Positions 51,836 to 64,000 of a DNA stretch of 64,000 nt are shown in pieces. Source of the DNA: Puffinus mauretanicus (lineage: Eukaryota > Chordata > Aves > Procellariiformes > Procellariidae); the NCBI GenBank assembly GCA_023333565.1, contig JAJKFH010002198.1, positions 2,356,001-2,420,000 on the forward strand. Reading direction: 5' to 3'. The translations under genes and the position numbers were made by a program. The number at the start of each line of letters is the position of its first letter. The first letter of the stretch is position 1. The notes beneath the pieces are model-generated. The model was given only the letters and a program-made list of their open reading frames with translations, had not been told where the DNA came from and made no database searches.

Positions 51836-52601
51836 TAGCCAGGTTCTGCACTTAGGACAGAGTAATGCCGGGCACAAGTATAAACTGGGAGAGGCGTGGC
51901 TGGAGAGCAGCCCTGCAGAAAGGGAGCTGGGGGTGCTGGGGGACAGCAGGCTCAACAGGAGTCAGCAACGTGCCCTGGCAGCCCAGAGGGCAAACCGCAC
52001 CCTGGGGTGCATCAAACACAGCACAACCAGCCGATCAAAAGAGGTGATTATCCCGCTGTATTCAGCGCTGGTGCAGCCTCACCTCGACTACTGTGTGCCG
52101 TTCTGGGCCCCACAATTTAAGAAGGATGTGAAGGTCCTTGAAGGTCCAGAGGAGGGCAACAAAGCTAGTGAAAAGGCTGGAAGGAATGTCCTCTGAGGAG
52201 CGGCTAAGGACTTTGGGCTTGTCTAGTTTGGAGAGGAGGAGGCTGAGGGGCGACCTCATGGCTCTCTACAGCTTCCTGAGGAGGGGACGAGGAGAGGGAG
52301 GTGCTGATCTCTTCTCCCTGGGGTCCAGTGATAGGACGTGTGGGAACGGTTCAAAGCTGCACCAGGGGAGGTTTAGACTGGACATTAGGAAGCATTTCTT
52401 TACTGAGAGGGTGGACAAACACTGGAACAGGCTTCCTAGAGAGGTGGTTGATGCCCCAAGCCTGTCAGTGCTTAAAAGCCATTTGGACAATGCCCTTAAT
52501 ACCATGCTTAAACTTGGTCAGCCCTGAATTGGTCAGGCAGTTGGACTAGATGATCGTTGTACGTCCCTTCCAACTGAAACAGTCTATTCTATCCTATTCT
52601 G
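51836..52601 (+). mobile_element. CR1 retroposon, 5'-truncated, sense, with frameshifted ORF2
   Basis: The plus strand carries about 0.77 kb of a CR1-family element: the C-terminal part of the ORF2 reverse transcriptase, a short 3' untranslated region and a degraded ATTCTATCC-type tail near 52585-52600. Recognisable ORF2 pieces in order are [94 protein letters not shown] and [17 protein letters not shown]. The reading frame shifts by one near 52138-52150, where a short GAAGGTCC repeat suggests slippage, so the protein is split. Subgroup and tail differ from the copy at 43 kb, so the two insertions are independent. The 5' border near 51836 is approximate. Confidence 0.93.
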
Positions 52602-55600
52602 AGAAAAACCACAAATAATGTAGGTTATCTACCTTGATTTGGACTAATTAATCTTCCATCTTCAATTTTCTTTTTCTTTCTGTCCTACTGGATTTTTCCT
52701 TTCTCTTCCTTTGTTATCCAGGATTGTTCCTACTATCTACTTATTCTATCGTATTTGCTTCCACTTCTTTCCTAAAGCACCTTGTCTATGATAGATCAGC
52801 CATCTGACTATAAATAAATTGTCCTCTTTCAAAACAGTTACTGCTTCTATTTCCCCAATGACCAATTCTCATTTCTCAATGAAGAAAAAATGCATTTTAA
52901 CTAACCATCACACTTCCATGTTGCTCACATACCTTTGACAAGCCTAATATTCTCTTAGAGGTGAATAAAATCCTCAGTTTTTCTGCTCCTGACATTTTAA
53001 TGAAAACTGTTCAGAATGATTCTGTTCATGACCTCCCCCATGTAGAAGGAGCTTTGCTCCAATTTACTGTCTCTGAGGAAAGGAGCAATGTCAGCCAACA
53101 TATCAGGCACATGAGAGAAGCATGTACACTGCATGTTCCACTCAAGTCTTGTAGCTATCACTCATGGCATAGTAGTCACAAAATAAGAGAATCCTGACCT
53201 CTTTACTGTCTCCTTGCGATTGCTGCTGGCTCTCCAACAGCCAACAGCATTGTGCTGAAATCTGCTCCGGACTTGCAGGCTTATATTAAATGGCACCGTT
53301 ATCTGACCATTCAGGAATCAGACACTGAAACATAGTTTTCCACCCCGAGTATTAAGATAAAATGAATCCAGCTAGAAAGTACTGTAGGGAAAGAAATGCT
53401 GAGAGGGTAACAGAGATTATCAAAGTGAAAATCCCAGTAGTTACCACAATGGTAATTTCACATCCACATAAAAACATGCAGCAGAACAATGAAGACAGCA
53501 TTCTAACAGGTGATTTAGACTTCACTTGCCCTCCCAGTCAGCAGAGTATTTAAAAATGAAGACAGAAAACTCTAGAATATTTCAATAGCATAAACCACTT
53601 ACACTCTCAGACCTTGTCTATATTAGATACAGCACTGTTTGAGCAATCTAGTTCGCAAAAACAATTCTGACCATGCTTCATACGCAAAGGCATTTTATGC
53701 TCCATTAAATGTATTACTCATGTGTTATTATTTTACAAGTGCAATAAACTGAGTTTCTAAAGCTGAAGTTCAATGCCTAAAATAAATTGCAACTCAAGTC
53801 TTGCAAGTGAGGAAATGAAAATTCAAAGATGTGATAAAACTTCTTTAGTTTGTTTTAGGAATATGACACTAATGCCGGCAAACTGGACTGCTTTATTTCA
53901 GTCAATAACTGAAAGGGCTTCCAAAACGCCAGGACCACTGTGCAGTAGAGGGAAAGCCATGAGGACATGAGAAGAAAGGAAGGTAAAATGTTCTCCATTA
54001 CATTTGTGCAAATTTCTCTAGCTTCAGATCTGTTAATTACCACAACACAATGTTCTTAGTTCCAGACATATATTCTCACCCTACTTCTGGTGATATTTTC
54101 CTAACAGATCTTTCTAAAAATAAGGGAAAATACAGAATTCATAGAAGATTATAATCTTTTGAACAACTGAATATTTATTTCGCTGCTTGCAAAGGAACAG
54201 TCTTGTGCTGGATTTGGTAATGTCATATGAGCTAAAGGCCAACTAAGACTCTCAAAATGCCTAATTCATGGATTTCCACTAATGCGGACCCTGCCAGCAC
54301 TCCTTTACCCCCTCTAAGTAAGATTGTTACCTGAGGGAAGCTATTGACAGCTATTGTCTAAATATAGGCAACTATAAGCCTACCTCCCTCTTGACCTCTG
54401 GGTTTTCTCCAAGAATCCCTCAACTGCAGCTGAAGATCAGTGTCCCCTAAACCTCCCTTCTGTGTCCCGGCCATCACCTGAAGCTGCACTGCCTCGTTCT
54501 TAAGACTCATTAGATTTTGCAGCCTATTTTTTTTCCCCAGGAGAATCCTTGGAGCCACATGCAAGGAAGAGCATGTTTGACCTCTAAGTGCCAAGTTTTC
54601 TAGTTGTATGGATGAACTGACTTTGAAAGTAGAAGAAAAATTGGAAGGTCTCAGCAGTAAACCAACCTAAAAAGTTGAATTGTATTTCAGACAAGAGAAA
54701 CTGCCACAGTTTTATGGGACAAGGAATGCTACCTGTACCACAAATGCTCTACCAGTTTGAATAGCATTTTTATTTCCTAATTCTTGTTTTGTTACAGCTT
54801 TATGAAACTTAGAAAACATTCCTAAACTCACCGGTGGGGGTGTGTGTAATTTTGTGTTACAAAGGCTTATGACTTATCAGAACATCATCCAGCAGTTCAT
54901 GTTTCGCAGTTTGGTGTGTGGTCTGTTTGTATGTCTCAGTAAGAGCACAATTAACAAATCGATTTCTTACATTAGAGTGCATAATGCTTACCTCAGTATC
55001 ACCACAGAAATTATCAGAAATAAAGCATGTAATGAATGTAGGTAGCTGCTTACATTCAGAGTTTCATGTCATAACAGTTATAAGGATTTCACTCCCATTT
55101 CATAAATTAGACAACTCCACTGCGGAAGACTAAGGAAGACTGAACTCGGAGCTGATCAAGGCAGACAACCTCGCCCCAGGTCCCTTACCTCATCAGACTT
55201 CTCATTCTTGCTTATCATATTTCTGTCCCAGCACAGATCAAGCCAGGCCACAAGCTGATCTTCTCCTGGTTAATGTTTGACAGTTTTTTTGGCAGTCCCC
55301 TCTTGGAGTGTCTGAAATGTTTAGTCTAATGGCTATTTTCTGGACTGCTTCTGGCAAAGACAGTGTAATTATGGCTGGGTACTGAGCCAGGATTTGTCCC
55401 CACCATGGTCCTGATGGCTGCAACTCAGGGAGCAGCAGCATCTCTGCCCCATGCAGGCTGCCATCGCTTCCCTGCAGCGGAGCAACCAGGGTGGGACAAA
55501 GTCAAAATCTGAGGACTCATTTATCAGTTGGGATTTGGTATCCTATTTACTTGTTCAAAGCTGGTACTAGCAGTTGAATATATGTGCGTACAGCCACCAC

Positions 55601-56246
55601 TTTGTGCTCTTAAGTTCTTTTACACATTTTTGTAAATTCTATCTTACTTTCTCAATGATTATTTACTATGCTACTAAAAAAATGAAATATTATGTCCTTC
55701 TTTGTTTCCAGACATACACTTCACAGACAAATAGGAAGATTTAGCACGTCTGAATAATGTAAGTGTAACTTGTTAAGATACAGAGTTAGTTTAACACTGA
55801 GAGACAACCAATAACTGTTCCCATAGCAATGGTTTTGCTATGGTATTTATACATAAAAAGCTGAGAAATAGCTCACAAACATATTAATAAAAATTATTCA
55901 TGTATTAAATGAAACTCGCGGCAGTTTTCAAATCCATGACTCAACTTTCATTTCTCCATTTCAAGTCAATATGTTGTTGATGTAAAATTTATTTTTCAGT
56001 TCAAGCAAAAATGAAAGAGTTTCTTTCCCACCTCTCAAAGTTAATCTGACTGTTTTGGTTTGTTCTGTCTGAATGTATATTAGAATTTATAGTCTGGATA
56101 AAAAAATCTATATTTTTTTTGTGCATGTACCACAGGGAAAAATTAAGAAATACTAAGAAGAAAGAGATGTATGTTGCATATGACAGTGTTCTTTTTTACA
56201 TTCTTCAATGTTTTATATCTAAGGACCTTAATATCTAAGTAAAATG
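52602..56246. other. Unique non-coding stretch
   Basis: No gene recognised. A segment near 55080-55130 vaguely resembles an antisense MIR and is not annotated. Confidence 0.55.
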
Positions 56247-56340
56247 TTATCTCTGTTTTACAGGTCAGGAAACAAACAAAAGGAGGTTGAACAAGCCAGT
56301 GTTAGGACCAAGATTAGAAGTCATTAGCCTCAGACTGTAC
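56247..56340 (-). repeat. MIR-like (CORE-SINE) remnant, antisense
   Basis: TATCTCTGTTTTACAGGTCA matches the reverse complement of the MIR end ('atccccattttacagatga'). GGAAACAAACAAAAGGAGGT then matches 'ggaaactgaggcacagagaggt', and a following AAGATTAGAAGTCA matches the 'gggattagaaccca' block. Three blocks in the right order over about 90 bases support an old SINE. The apparent splice acceptor TTTTACAG at its start is part of the SINE. Confidence 0.5.
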
Positions 56341-59300
56341 TGTAAAGTTTAAATCTTGCTGCATATGGTTTTCTGTTCCCAGTTTTCTTGAATCTATGTA
56401 ATTTTCTGAAGGAAAAGGAGGTAATATTCACAAATGAGCACTTTGGAATCAGCCATGTGATGTGAGATATCTAACACATAACTATTACGGAGCTGCATCT
56501 GTTAAGTGCAGGACTGAGTTTGGCTAATTTGCCTTGGTGAATAATACATGGTTAAGAGTAATGGTAACAGCTAAAATTCTTTCCTTCTACGCTTGCAGTT
56601 TCATGTATTAAAATACGGTGGTATGTAAGTACTGTGTTGTGCATTATCTTGAGTTATTATTTTTTTCCTTAAATGTTGTTCCCTTGAAAAATACCATTTA
56701 AAGCGAAATACTGGACTAAAAGCACCCACCTCTACATTTTCACATCTGGAATTAAAATACTCTGGGTAAATGGTCTTATTTAGTTGAGTACTAAGGAACT
56801 GAGATGAATAAAAAACAAGATGGAATTCAGCTAGAGACAGTAACTATGAAACAGTGCATTATCATTGTGAAGTCTAAAGAGCTATTAGCAAGACAGTGAC
56901 ATTCAAAATGTGAAAACTCTTCCCCTTTAGCCTTAAAAGGCATTGTTTTTTAATATGTTGCTTCTTGATGCAGTTTTGGAAATTTGTCACATTTTACAAA
57001 TCAAATTTATTTAATTTTAGTTAACAAAGTAGAAAGACATTTGAAACATATTTGTTAAAAAATAAATACCTTCATTCTTTTTTATCGCTTGCCTCTGATT
57101 TATAAAACAGAGGCAGTGAACTAATTAACTGCAGTTTGTCAGTTATGTTTTAAAAGGAGAAGGAGAATTATCACATTTTATATATGTGTTAAATCTTCAT
57201 TGAAGATGCTAATATATTTCGGTGTATTTCTCAACTTAAGGGATGTCCCTGGTTTGTCAGATGAACTTTCTGTTAAAGGTTGTGACTCCATTTCACAGAT
57301 AATATGGGCTCCCATCTCATCTCTAACTCAGATCTCCCTACCATTGGTATGGAAAATATGATAGGAGTTTTTAAAATTCATATTACTTATTTGCTTGAAG
57401 AATGGGTTAAATGTGACTGCTAGTTTCATAAGGTCTGGAACATGTCTCTGAAAAAGGCAAAAATAAGAGAAATCATTTTCCAGTGGCCTTCCCACAGTTT
57501 CTCATAAAAAAGAGGCTAATTTTCCACAGCCAATGTAACTGATAAGAAAAAAAATCTGATGTAGAAAAAGCATGAGATAAATGTCAAAATGATCATAGAT
57601 AAACGCAGAAGCAGTGAGGGCACAGCAACACTAGTAAGGCTTTGCTGGGGGAATCACCACCCTTGTTCTCAGTCAATAAGCGAGTGCTTCTTCCAGGTGA
57701 CAATCACTAATGACAGCTTGAGAAACAGTAGCTTCCAATTTTAGACAAAAATCATAGCTGTTAAAATGACTGAAATGACAATTACCAATACTGTCTTAGT
57801 TCAGTATCTCCATAGAGCCAGGCAGTTGCCCAATTCCAATCTCAATGCAAATTTTGAGGTTTCCTTCAATGCAAAATGCACATTTTCCATTGTTAATTGT
57901 ATGGTAGCTCCTCTTCTTCTCTTAGGTACTTATGGCTTTCCACCTTGTTCTCTATTATTGCTTTCTGCTGAGGACCATAACTCCATTACTAGGAAGTTTT
58001 AGTCTCTCTTTTGGGACACCTCACAGATGATGTCTCACCTCTGTCTTCGAGCAAGCTTGGACAGATACGACCTCTCTGCATCTTACTGTCCAAAGAACGG
58101 ATACATTTTTAGCATAGGACGAAAAGAGGCAGAGATGTGCTGTCACTGTCAACATAGAAGATTTACCCCTATTCTCCCACGCCAGCTTTTCTCTGCTGAA
58201 GGACTAATTTTTGCATCAGGGCAATGTATGAATGTAGGTTTCTGTGAAAAAGCAAGTCTCTTCCCCCCCCCTCAACGTCCTTGTTAGAGCTCTAGCCCTG
58301 TGCAAACAACCAGTGAAGTAGAAAGACTCCTTAAAGCACAGTAGGACAAGGTTTGCAAGGTTTTCCATGAATTTACAAAAATACCAACATCTGTATCTAT
58401 CCATCTATCAGGTGCACATCTAAGGGACACTTGATATTGTTTAAGGAAGTACCTAAGGCTTGGATAAATTATGGACATTTCCTATTGTAAATGTATGACA
58501 GATCTTGTTGCAAAAATCAACTCTCTGAATTAATTTTTCTTTTTTCTATCTTGAGCTATATGTTCTTGAGCATGTGAATGTTAGGAGGTGCTCCATCCTC
58601 CTTTCTCCACAAGAAGACAGGTAGGAAAACAAAAAAGGAGGGCTGAAAGACAGTTCCTGCCACATGTTTAAGGAGATCAATAAGGAAGAAGTCATGGGAG
58701 TGATGCAGCAGGACTATTGAATACCCACAGTCCTTCAGGAAACCCGCTTCTGCAGATACTTTCCATATTTTTTCCCCTGTCTTTATCATATCTAGCCAGC
58801 TAGATTCAGAAGGTGTTGAAGCAGACTGGGCTGCTCACAAAGAACAAGAAGAGAAGGGCATTCACCTGGGAGAACTGATGCTCAGCTCCAGTGGATAATT
58901 ATAAAATATTTAAACATGCCCTGACACCTACATAAATGCTCTAACTCTCATGCAGGCCTTTTGTTCTCTCTTCATGGCCTGATTAATATTCAATTATTTC
59001 AATCATAGTAGAAGAGCTTTAACTCCCCTTTGTCAGAGGAAGAAACTAAAGCTTTTTTTTTTTATGTATCCTCACTGAGTGTGTTAACCACAGGAAAAGT
59101 TGCTTACAATAGCCAGTTCCTTGGGTGGTGCTGCATAAAGAATGTCTGAGGACCACATGTAGCTCCAGGACAGTGTTTCACGTTGAAAATCCCAGCCAGC
59201 AAGAATTGATCCTGCCTCTCTGAAGCAGCTTAATTACAAGACCTTGACATTTGATTGCTTCATAATTTCTTCTTCATTAACTCAATCCTGTCTGTGAATT

Positions 59301-61074
59301 GCTCTAGAACCTAGATATCTAATTTAAGACTGTGGATTTACTGATAATGGTATGGCTGAGAGTAAGATGCTTCAGCCCTGGATGCTGTACTGACTATGGC
59401 CTTTCATGGACCTCATTTGTGGTGTGATAATGGACTCCTGGAAGTGAGAGCTGGACCCTTGGCCCACAGGGGAACATTTTAGCTCCTGGCTGTGTACCTG
59501 TGTGCGTGAGCCAGTGGTTGCCACACTTCCTGCAGCCCATCAGAAGGTTTTTGCTATCTGTTTCATATGACATCCTGGTTGAGAAACTGTGGAGAACAGG
59601 CCTATCCACAAAATATCTTAGACCAAGGTCCTACGCTAAGTCTTCCTATACTGAGAGTATTGGCACGACGAGTGTAGAGAAAAAGGGCAATATTGATAAG
59701 ACTTTAATGGAAGTCCAGCACAGACCAGTCTTCGAGGCCAATTTGTGTCCCACTGTTACAAGTGCATGGAGGAAAGGAGTTTGAGGAGGGAAAATGGCCC
59801 AGAGGTGCAAGGGCAGGCAAGATACACTAATGCTGATACATCTGTTCCTGCTCTTCCCCCCACAGTGCTCTTCCACCCCAATGAATAGCAGCATGCATAT
59901 ACATGTCTAGGTCACAGAAAACATCCTAAAAGGCTAAGGTGGGCAAATACATGGCAGTATAAGGAGGTCTTGTGCAATGAATGTGTCAGGGGACCAACTG
60001 GTCACACAGCACAGGCTAGTGACAAAACAAGGAGCCTCCGTAGGTTTTCAGTCTAGCACACAGTTTAGAGACAGGGCAAACAGTCTGCAGATGAATTAAT
60101 GACCTGTCCTGTGGATGTAAAAGGAATTCATAGATGACAATTCAAAGTATATTTTACCATAATAAAAATGTCAACATTTAACAGGGGCAGGCATAAATTG
60201 AAATGGAAGAAACGGAAAGAAGGGGGAAAGAAAGGAAAGCAAGCATCCTATGTAGAAAATAAATAAGTAGTTGAAACACTGAATGCATTGATTCACTCAT
60301 ATGCTGTAAAAAGTGAGAGGCCAAAGAAGATAATCAAGGCATAGGTTACCATTACTCCTTTCAGTAGTTTCCCAAAACCTTATTTTGAAATTTTATATAT
60401 GTATGTAACCTAGTTTCTCTAATGCCATCACTTCGTAATTTTATTTTGTTAAATAACGGCATATAATGCACTCTGCACTGAGGGAGAGAAAATGTGAACA
60501 GTTCATATCCTCAAATTTAAGTGGTATTTTAAAAAGATAAGAACTTGAATAATTTGTCAACAGCATTACATAGACCATACACTGCTGACAAACAGTTTTA
60601 TGTCTCTATCTATTAGCAAACATTATATGTCACTACACATATTGTTGTTTTTCAGATTTCTTTTGATCTTGTGCTGTAAAATACAGCATCTCTGTCACCA
60701 GTATATTGGACAGATCAGAGCGACCGGATTCAGGCCATATATTGGATTTCTTTACTCTTACTTTTATTTTTGTCTACTAGAGAGCTAGGTACGTTTCCTG
60801 TGAAAGAGGTTTTTTTCATTATATGGTAATAAAAAGCCAGCAGTTTTTAGGATGGATCCTTTACCTGTAAATGTTCATTTCAATGTTTCCTGCAATGAAA
60901 ACATCTGAATTTTTATTACCTGACAACACTTGACAAGAAAGTACTAATATAATTACTGAAACAACATTCAAAGCATCCCATTTCTTCAACTTTATGCCAC
61001 ACTACTTTCTTATATTTCTGTACACTTCACGCCAATAATCTGATTGTTGGAATAGAATGATGAGAACTGACAAA
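56341..61074. other. Unique non-coding stretch
   Basis: No gene recognised. A frame at 59500-59784 contains VSYDILVEKL, which recalls the CR1 reverse-transcriptase segment around 'SHDILxxKLxxCGL', but the rest does not align. Confidence 0.5.
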
Positions 61075-61130
61075 TTTTCATGGAGTATTTTAAAATGGAA
61101 TATTTTCATGAAGTATTTTAAAATAAAATC
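61075..61130 (+). repeat. 28-bp tandem duplication
   Basis: Units at 61075-61102 and 61103-61130 both begin TTTTCATG and match at 24 of 28 positions. It is an AT-rich local duplication somewhat older than the 40-bp one at 5107. Confidence 0.85.
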
Positions 61131-63647
61131 GGGAAGAATGGGAGAAAGAACCAACTGTCATAATTTGTTAATGTAATAAAGACTAGTGGTGGCCAGGATT
61201 AAGACTGACTAACATTCATAGTTTCCCATGCTATGACTCAGCATATGCAAACCTAGTGGAGATGGCCTAAAATTTACTAGCTTTCCTGCAGTTCAAAACA
61301 AAAGCCAGTGTTCTAAGTCCAAGAGCATTGTTCAAAGGCTGAGATGCAATCAATGTGAGAGGGACCATGAGTATCACAGTGATTTGGAGAAGAGGTTTGA
61401 ACTGAGCCAAGGAGGCTTTCCGTGTCCAAGATGTTGAACAGAACCACTTCTGCTTCCATTTAGATGAACTCTCATACATCAGCAATGGAGGCAGGCACCT
61501 ACATCTGGCCTTCTTCAGTGACTTTCTCCAAACTCTTTCCCAGTAGAACTCTAATCTGCTTCCCAGGAGCCTCTGTAACAGCTAAGGTGGCTCATGGGAG
61601 CTAGGAAGAGTATGGAAGGTGAACAACTAATATATTCAGTATTTCTAATCAAACATGGTAATGATGGTGCTGGATGACAAATCTGGTGCTCAAATGCTTG
61701 GAAATGCCAAAGGTACAGGTTACTTTTACAATTTTGACTGGATAACAGTGCACAAACCATATATTTCACAATATAAGAAACAAAGATACCAGAAAAAAAA
61801 CCATCAGGAGCAACATTGCAAGGTTCACAGGGGGGGTTGCAGGCAACAGCTAAGACTATTTCAAAAGGCAGAGGTATCTGGAATAAAATCTCTCTTTACT
61901 GGAAAGCTAAGTACATGTTTAAGTACTAAAGGCCACTCAAGAAACCCTGCAGAGAGAAGTAGGGGATTCTTCAGTAAAATCCTCCTCAACCCCCTAAGTG
62001 TACATCCTTAGATTTATAATCTTAATTTTATTTTTTACATTATGTTTTTCTACACTCAAATTCAAAGAGAGCTCTGATTGCACATTAATTAAGCAAAGAA
62101 TATAATTAATCTAAAATTAATTTGGCTATGTTATAATTGAAACTATAATAACATTAAAGCAGAATTTACTACTTGGGCAAGGCTTTAATAAAGGTATATA
62201 GGATCTGACATCTGGTCAAATACGTATACGTTTGTATATTAAGTCCATTACAGTTTTATCTGACTACAGACTTCAGTTGACATAACCCACTGATAGCCCT
62301 TTGAGTAACTAGAGAAAACTTAATATTGTCACACGTTAAGAAATAAGATAGGTGCAGTTTTGCTACCTCTTGAAATCAGCTCTGTACAAAAGAGACTGAC
62401 AGAAGAAAAATTGCCTAAGGTCACTGCTCTGATATAAGTGAAGTATGTCTGGATAATTTGGGTTGGACTCTCAAAACAGGAGGTTGTATATTATAGGGAT
62501 TTTCTAGATGTACTGCCCTTTAAGGTACACAGCAAGAAACAAATGTAAGATGGTTTAGTTAACACTATGGATACTACTTACCTTCAATGGGAGTGTTTAA
62601 ACAAACAGTGAGAACTTCTGAAAGTATCTTTGCCATTTCTTCAGGTTTAGCACTGTGTTTTCTTCATGTTCACCCCTTTGACCAATGAAATGAGTTTAAA
62701 AAAAAAGAAAGAGAGAAAGAAACTTTATCATGTCCAGTTTTAAATGTTTACAAGCAATGAAGAAAAACAAATGATCGTAGAAAGCTTGAGTGAACCTTGC
62801 AGATATTTCTTAATTATGGGAAAATAGAAAGAAATGTATGCTTTATTTAGCTAAATTCTTGCTCACATGTATAACCAAAAGGACTAAATTTAAAGACCTA
62901 TTTTATTTTCTAGGAAGACTTTCTGTATTAAGCTAGTCGAGAGCATTATGAACAAGTAAAGGTTATATGATGAAACGAGATTTTGTCTGGCATATTCATA
63001 CACTTATCTTTGTGACTAAAAGATGTTTTATTCCAATTTTATTTTTTTTTCTGAAGAAAGATTACATTTGTATATTCTATGAATCATGTCACCTCTGATT
63101 TAGAGGTCTATTAAATTCTGCCCTCAAATAATATCTGAAGACTTGGGGAAAATAGAATATAAAATGTACATAAATGTATACAATAGGCTTTGATTCAGTT
63201 GTTCGAGAATCTTTAAATTTATTGTCCTATTATCTCTAGCATTATACTGTTATATTTGTGTTATATAGACATCATGAGATTAAAAGTAAAACCAATTATA
63301 TCATTGTAAATATCTGTGATAAAGCAATTATTAGGTTCACTAACTCCATTGGAGGGACAAAGCGTTAATTTCCAGCTATGAGCTGCATTTACATAAACCT
63401 GGGAGATTTATAGGAAGAAACTGCATTCTATCTTTCAGTATATCAGTGAAATGTAAGTTTCTAAAAGAATATTTAACACTTTTCATTCTTGTTATTTGAT
63501 TGAACAGAACACATTAAGATGTGAAGCAGCTAGATGCTGTCAAAAGAAATATTATTTGAATGTTATTTTAATACATTTTGTTGCAATATTTGACTTTTAA
63601 CGTTAGATTAACTGTAAGAGAAACAGCCAGGCAGCAGACTGGTCCAA
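61131..63647. other. Unique AT-rich non-coding stretch
   Basis: No gene recognised. It contains a minus-strand splice-bracketed segment at 62582-62652, discussed as a finding. Confidence 0.5.
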
Positions 63648-63745
63648 AGAATAGTGCACTGGACAGGGACTTGGTATCTGTTGTCACTACTCTCTATGAT
63701 ACACAGTGATTTTGGTCAATTTATTCTTCTGTCCTCTGTCTCTGT
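63648..63745 (+). repeat. MIR-like (CORE-SINE) remnant, sense
   Basis: The segment follows the MIR consensus in the sense direction. AGAATAGTGCACTGGACAGG corresponds to 'agcatagtggttagagcatgg', and GGACTTGGTATCTGTTGTCA to the 'gacttgggttc.aatcc..gctct' block. ACACAGTGATTTTGGTCAAT corresponds to 'agctgtgtgaccttgggcaa', followed by a T/C-rich diverged 'cttaacctctctgtgcctc' block. Preservation of both the tRNA-like and core parts makes this the best old SINE in the window. Confidence 0.5.
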
Positions 63746-63924
63746 TGTCAATTCCTTTTCTGTCAGCAGAGATGAATTGTTGAGTGTTTACCTGGTGACA
63801 CACATCATTTTAGGGAAAATGTCCTTTTTCATAAAAAGCTGTAATTTTTCTGCAGAAATTATAAAGACCAATATTTTAATTTTCAATCAACTTTTTTTAA
63901 ACAATTTTGGTTTACCTTTTGTTT

Positions 63925-63942
63925 TACATATATATATATGTA
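63925..63942. repeat. (AT)n microsatellite in an 18-bp palindrome
   Basis: TACATATATATATATGTA is its own reverse complement. A short TA-rich simple repeat near the window end. Confidence 0.75.
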
Positions 63943-64000
63943 TATTACTGAAATGACTTGTCCATTTGAAAAAAAAAAAAATCTGTTTAGGAAACCTTAA

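Noticed and set aside
51783..52549. Overlapping plus-strand frames of up to 137 codons taken as host genes
   Set aside because: They are pieces of a frameshifted CR1 ORF2, and the opposite-strand frames are its shadows.
56264..56340. Apparent acceptor and open frame starting SGNKQKEVEQASV as an exon
   Set aside because: The sequence is better explained as an antisense MIR-like SINE, whose end always looks like a TTTTACAG acceptor. No donor follows.
59394..59609. Zinc-finger-like pattern (CRKCG then HTGTQPG)
   Set aside because: The cysteine/histidine spacing does not make a C2H2 finger, and the resemblance to the TGEKP linker is only partial.
1..64000. CRISPR array, bacterial operons, rRNA or tRNA genes
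   Set aside because: No regularly spaced repeats, ribosome-binding sites or tRNA A/B-box pairs were seen. The repeat families show that this is avian nuclear DNA.

Overview
The window looks like nuclear DNA from a bird. The evidence is two retroposons of the CR1 family. One is an antisense 3' end with the 8-bp ATTCTATG-type tail at about 42.9-43.5 kb. The other is a sense copy of another subgroup at about 51.8-52.6 kb. There is also a solo LTR at about 3.0-3.6 kb of the TGTCCTGG...ACA type that is common in bird genomes. The sequence is AT-rich with scattered low-complexity tracts. I see no bacterial operon, phage, CRISPR array or rRNA. The species and chromosome cannot be told from the sequence.

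I recognise no complete protein-coding gene. Almost all open frames are short and unrelated to one another, and many begin at non-ATG codons. The exceptions are the CR1 reverse-transcriptase remnants, which are clearly homologous to a known family and are broken. The rest is best read as intergenic or deep intronic DNA. The longest unexplained open frame, about 160 codons on the minus strand at 7582-8064, ends exactly at a donor-like splice site and faces an acceptor-like site 163 bases further on. About ten other short segments on both strands are bracketed by good splice signals and have an open frame. That number on both strands suggests most are decoys, but they are the only hint of a spliced gene or lncRNA here.

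Layout: 0-3 kb, AT-rich unique DNA with a possible old MIR-like SINE. 3.0-3.6 kb, ERVL-type solo LTR with a perfect 5-bp target duplication. 3.6-14 kb, unique DNA with two short tandem duplications, a 40-bp tandem repeat and the minus-strand candidate exons. 14-42 kb, unique AT-rich DNA with a GC-richer patch at 14.3 kb, several T/G- or A/C-rich tracts (17.6, 29.6, 36.4, 38.9 kb) and old SINE remnants at 18.9 and 36.8 kb. 42.9-43.5 kb, antisense CR1. 45.9-46.4 kb, a weak LTR-like segment. 51.8-52.6 kb, sense CR1. 52.6-64 kb, unique DNA with old SINE remnants at 56.3 and 63.7 kb and a 28-bp tandem duplication at 61.1 kb.

No set of genes working together can be described. I see no convincing previously undescribed system. 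The most checkable leads are the minus-strand exon candidates, the strongly G-rich minus-strand tract at 38.9 kb, and the MIR-like remnants.
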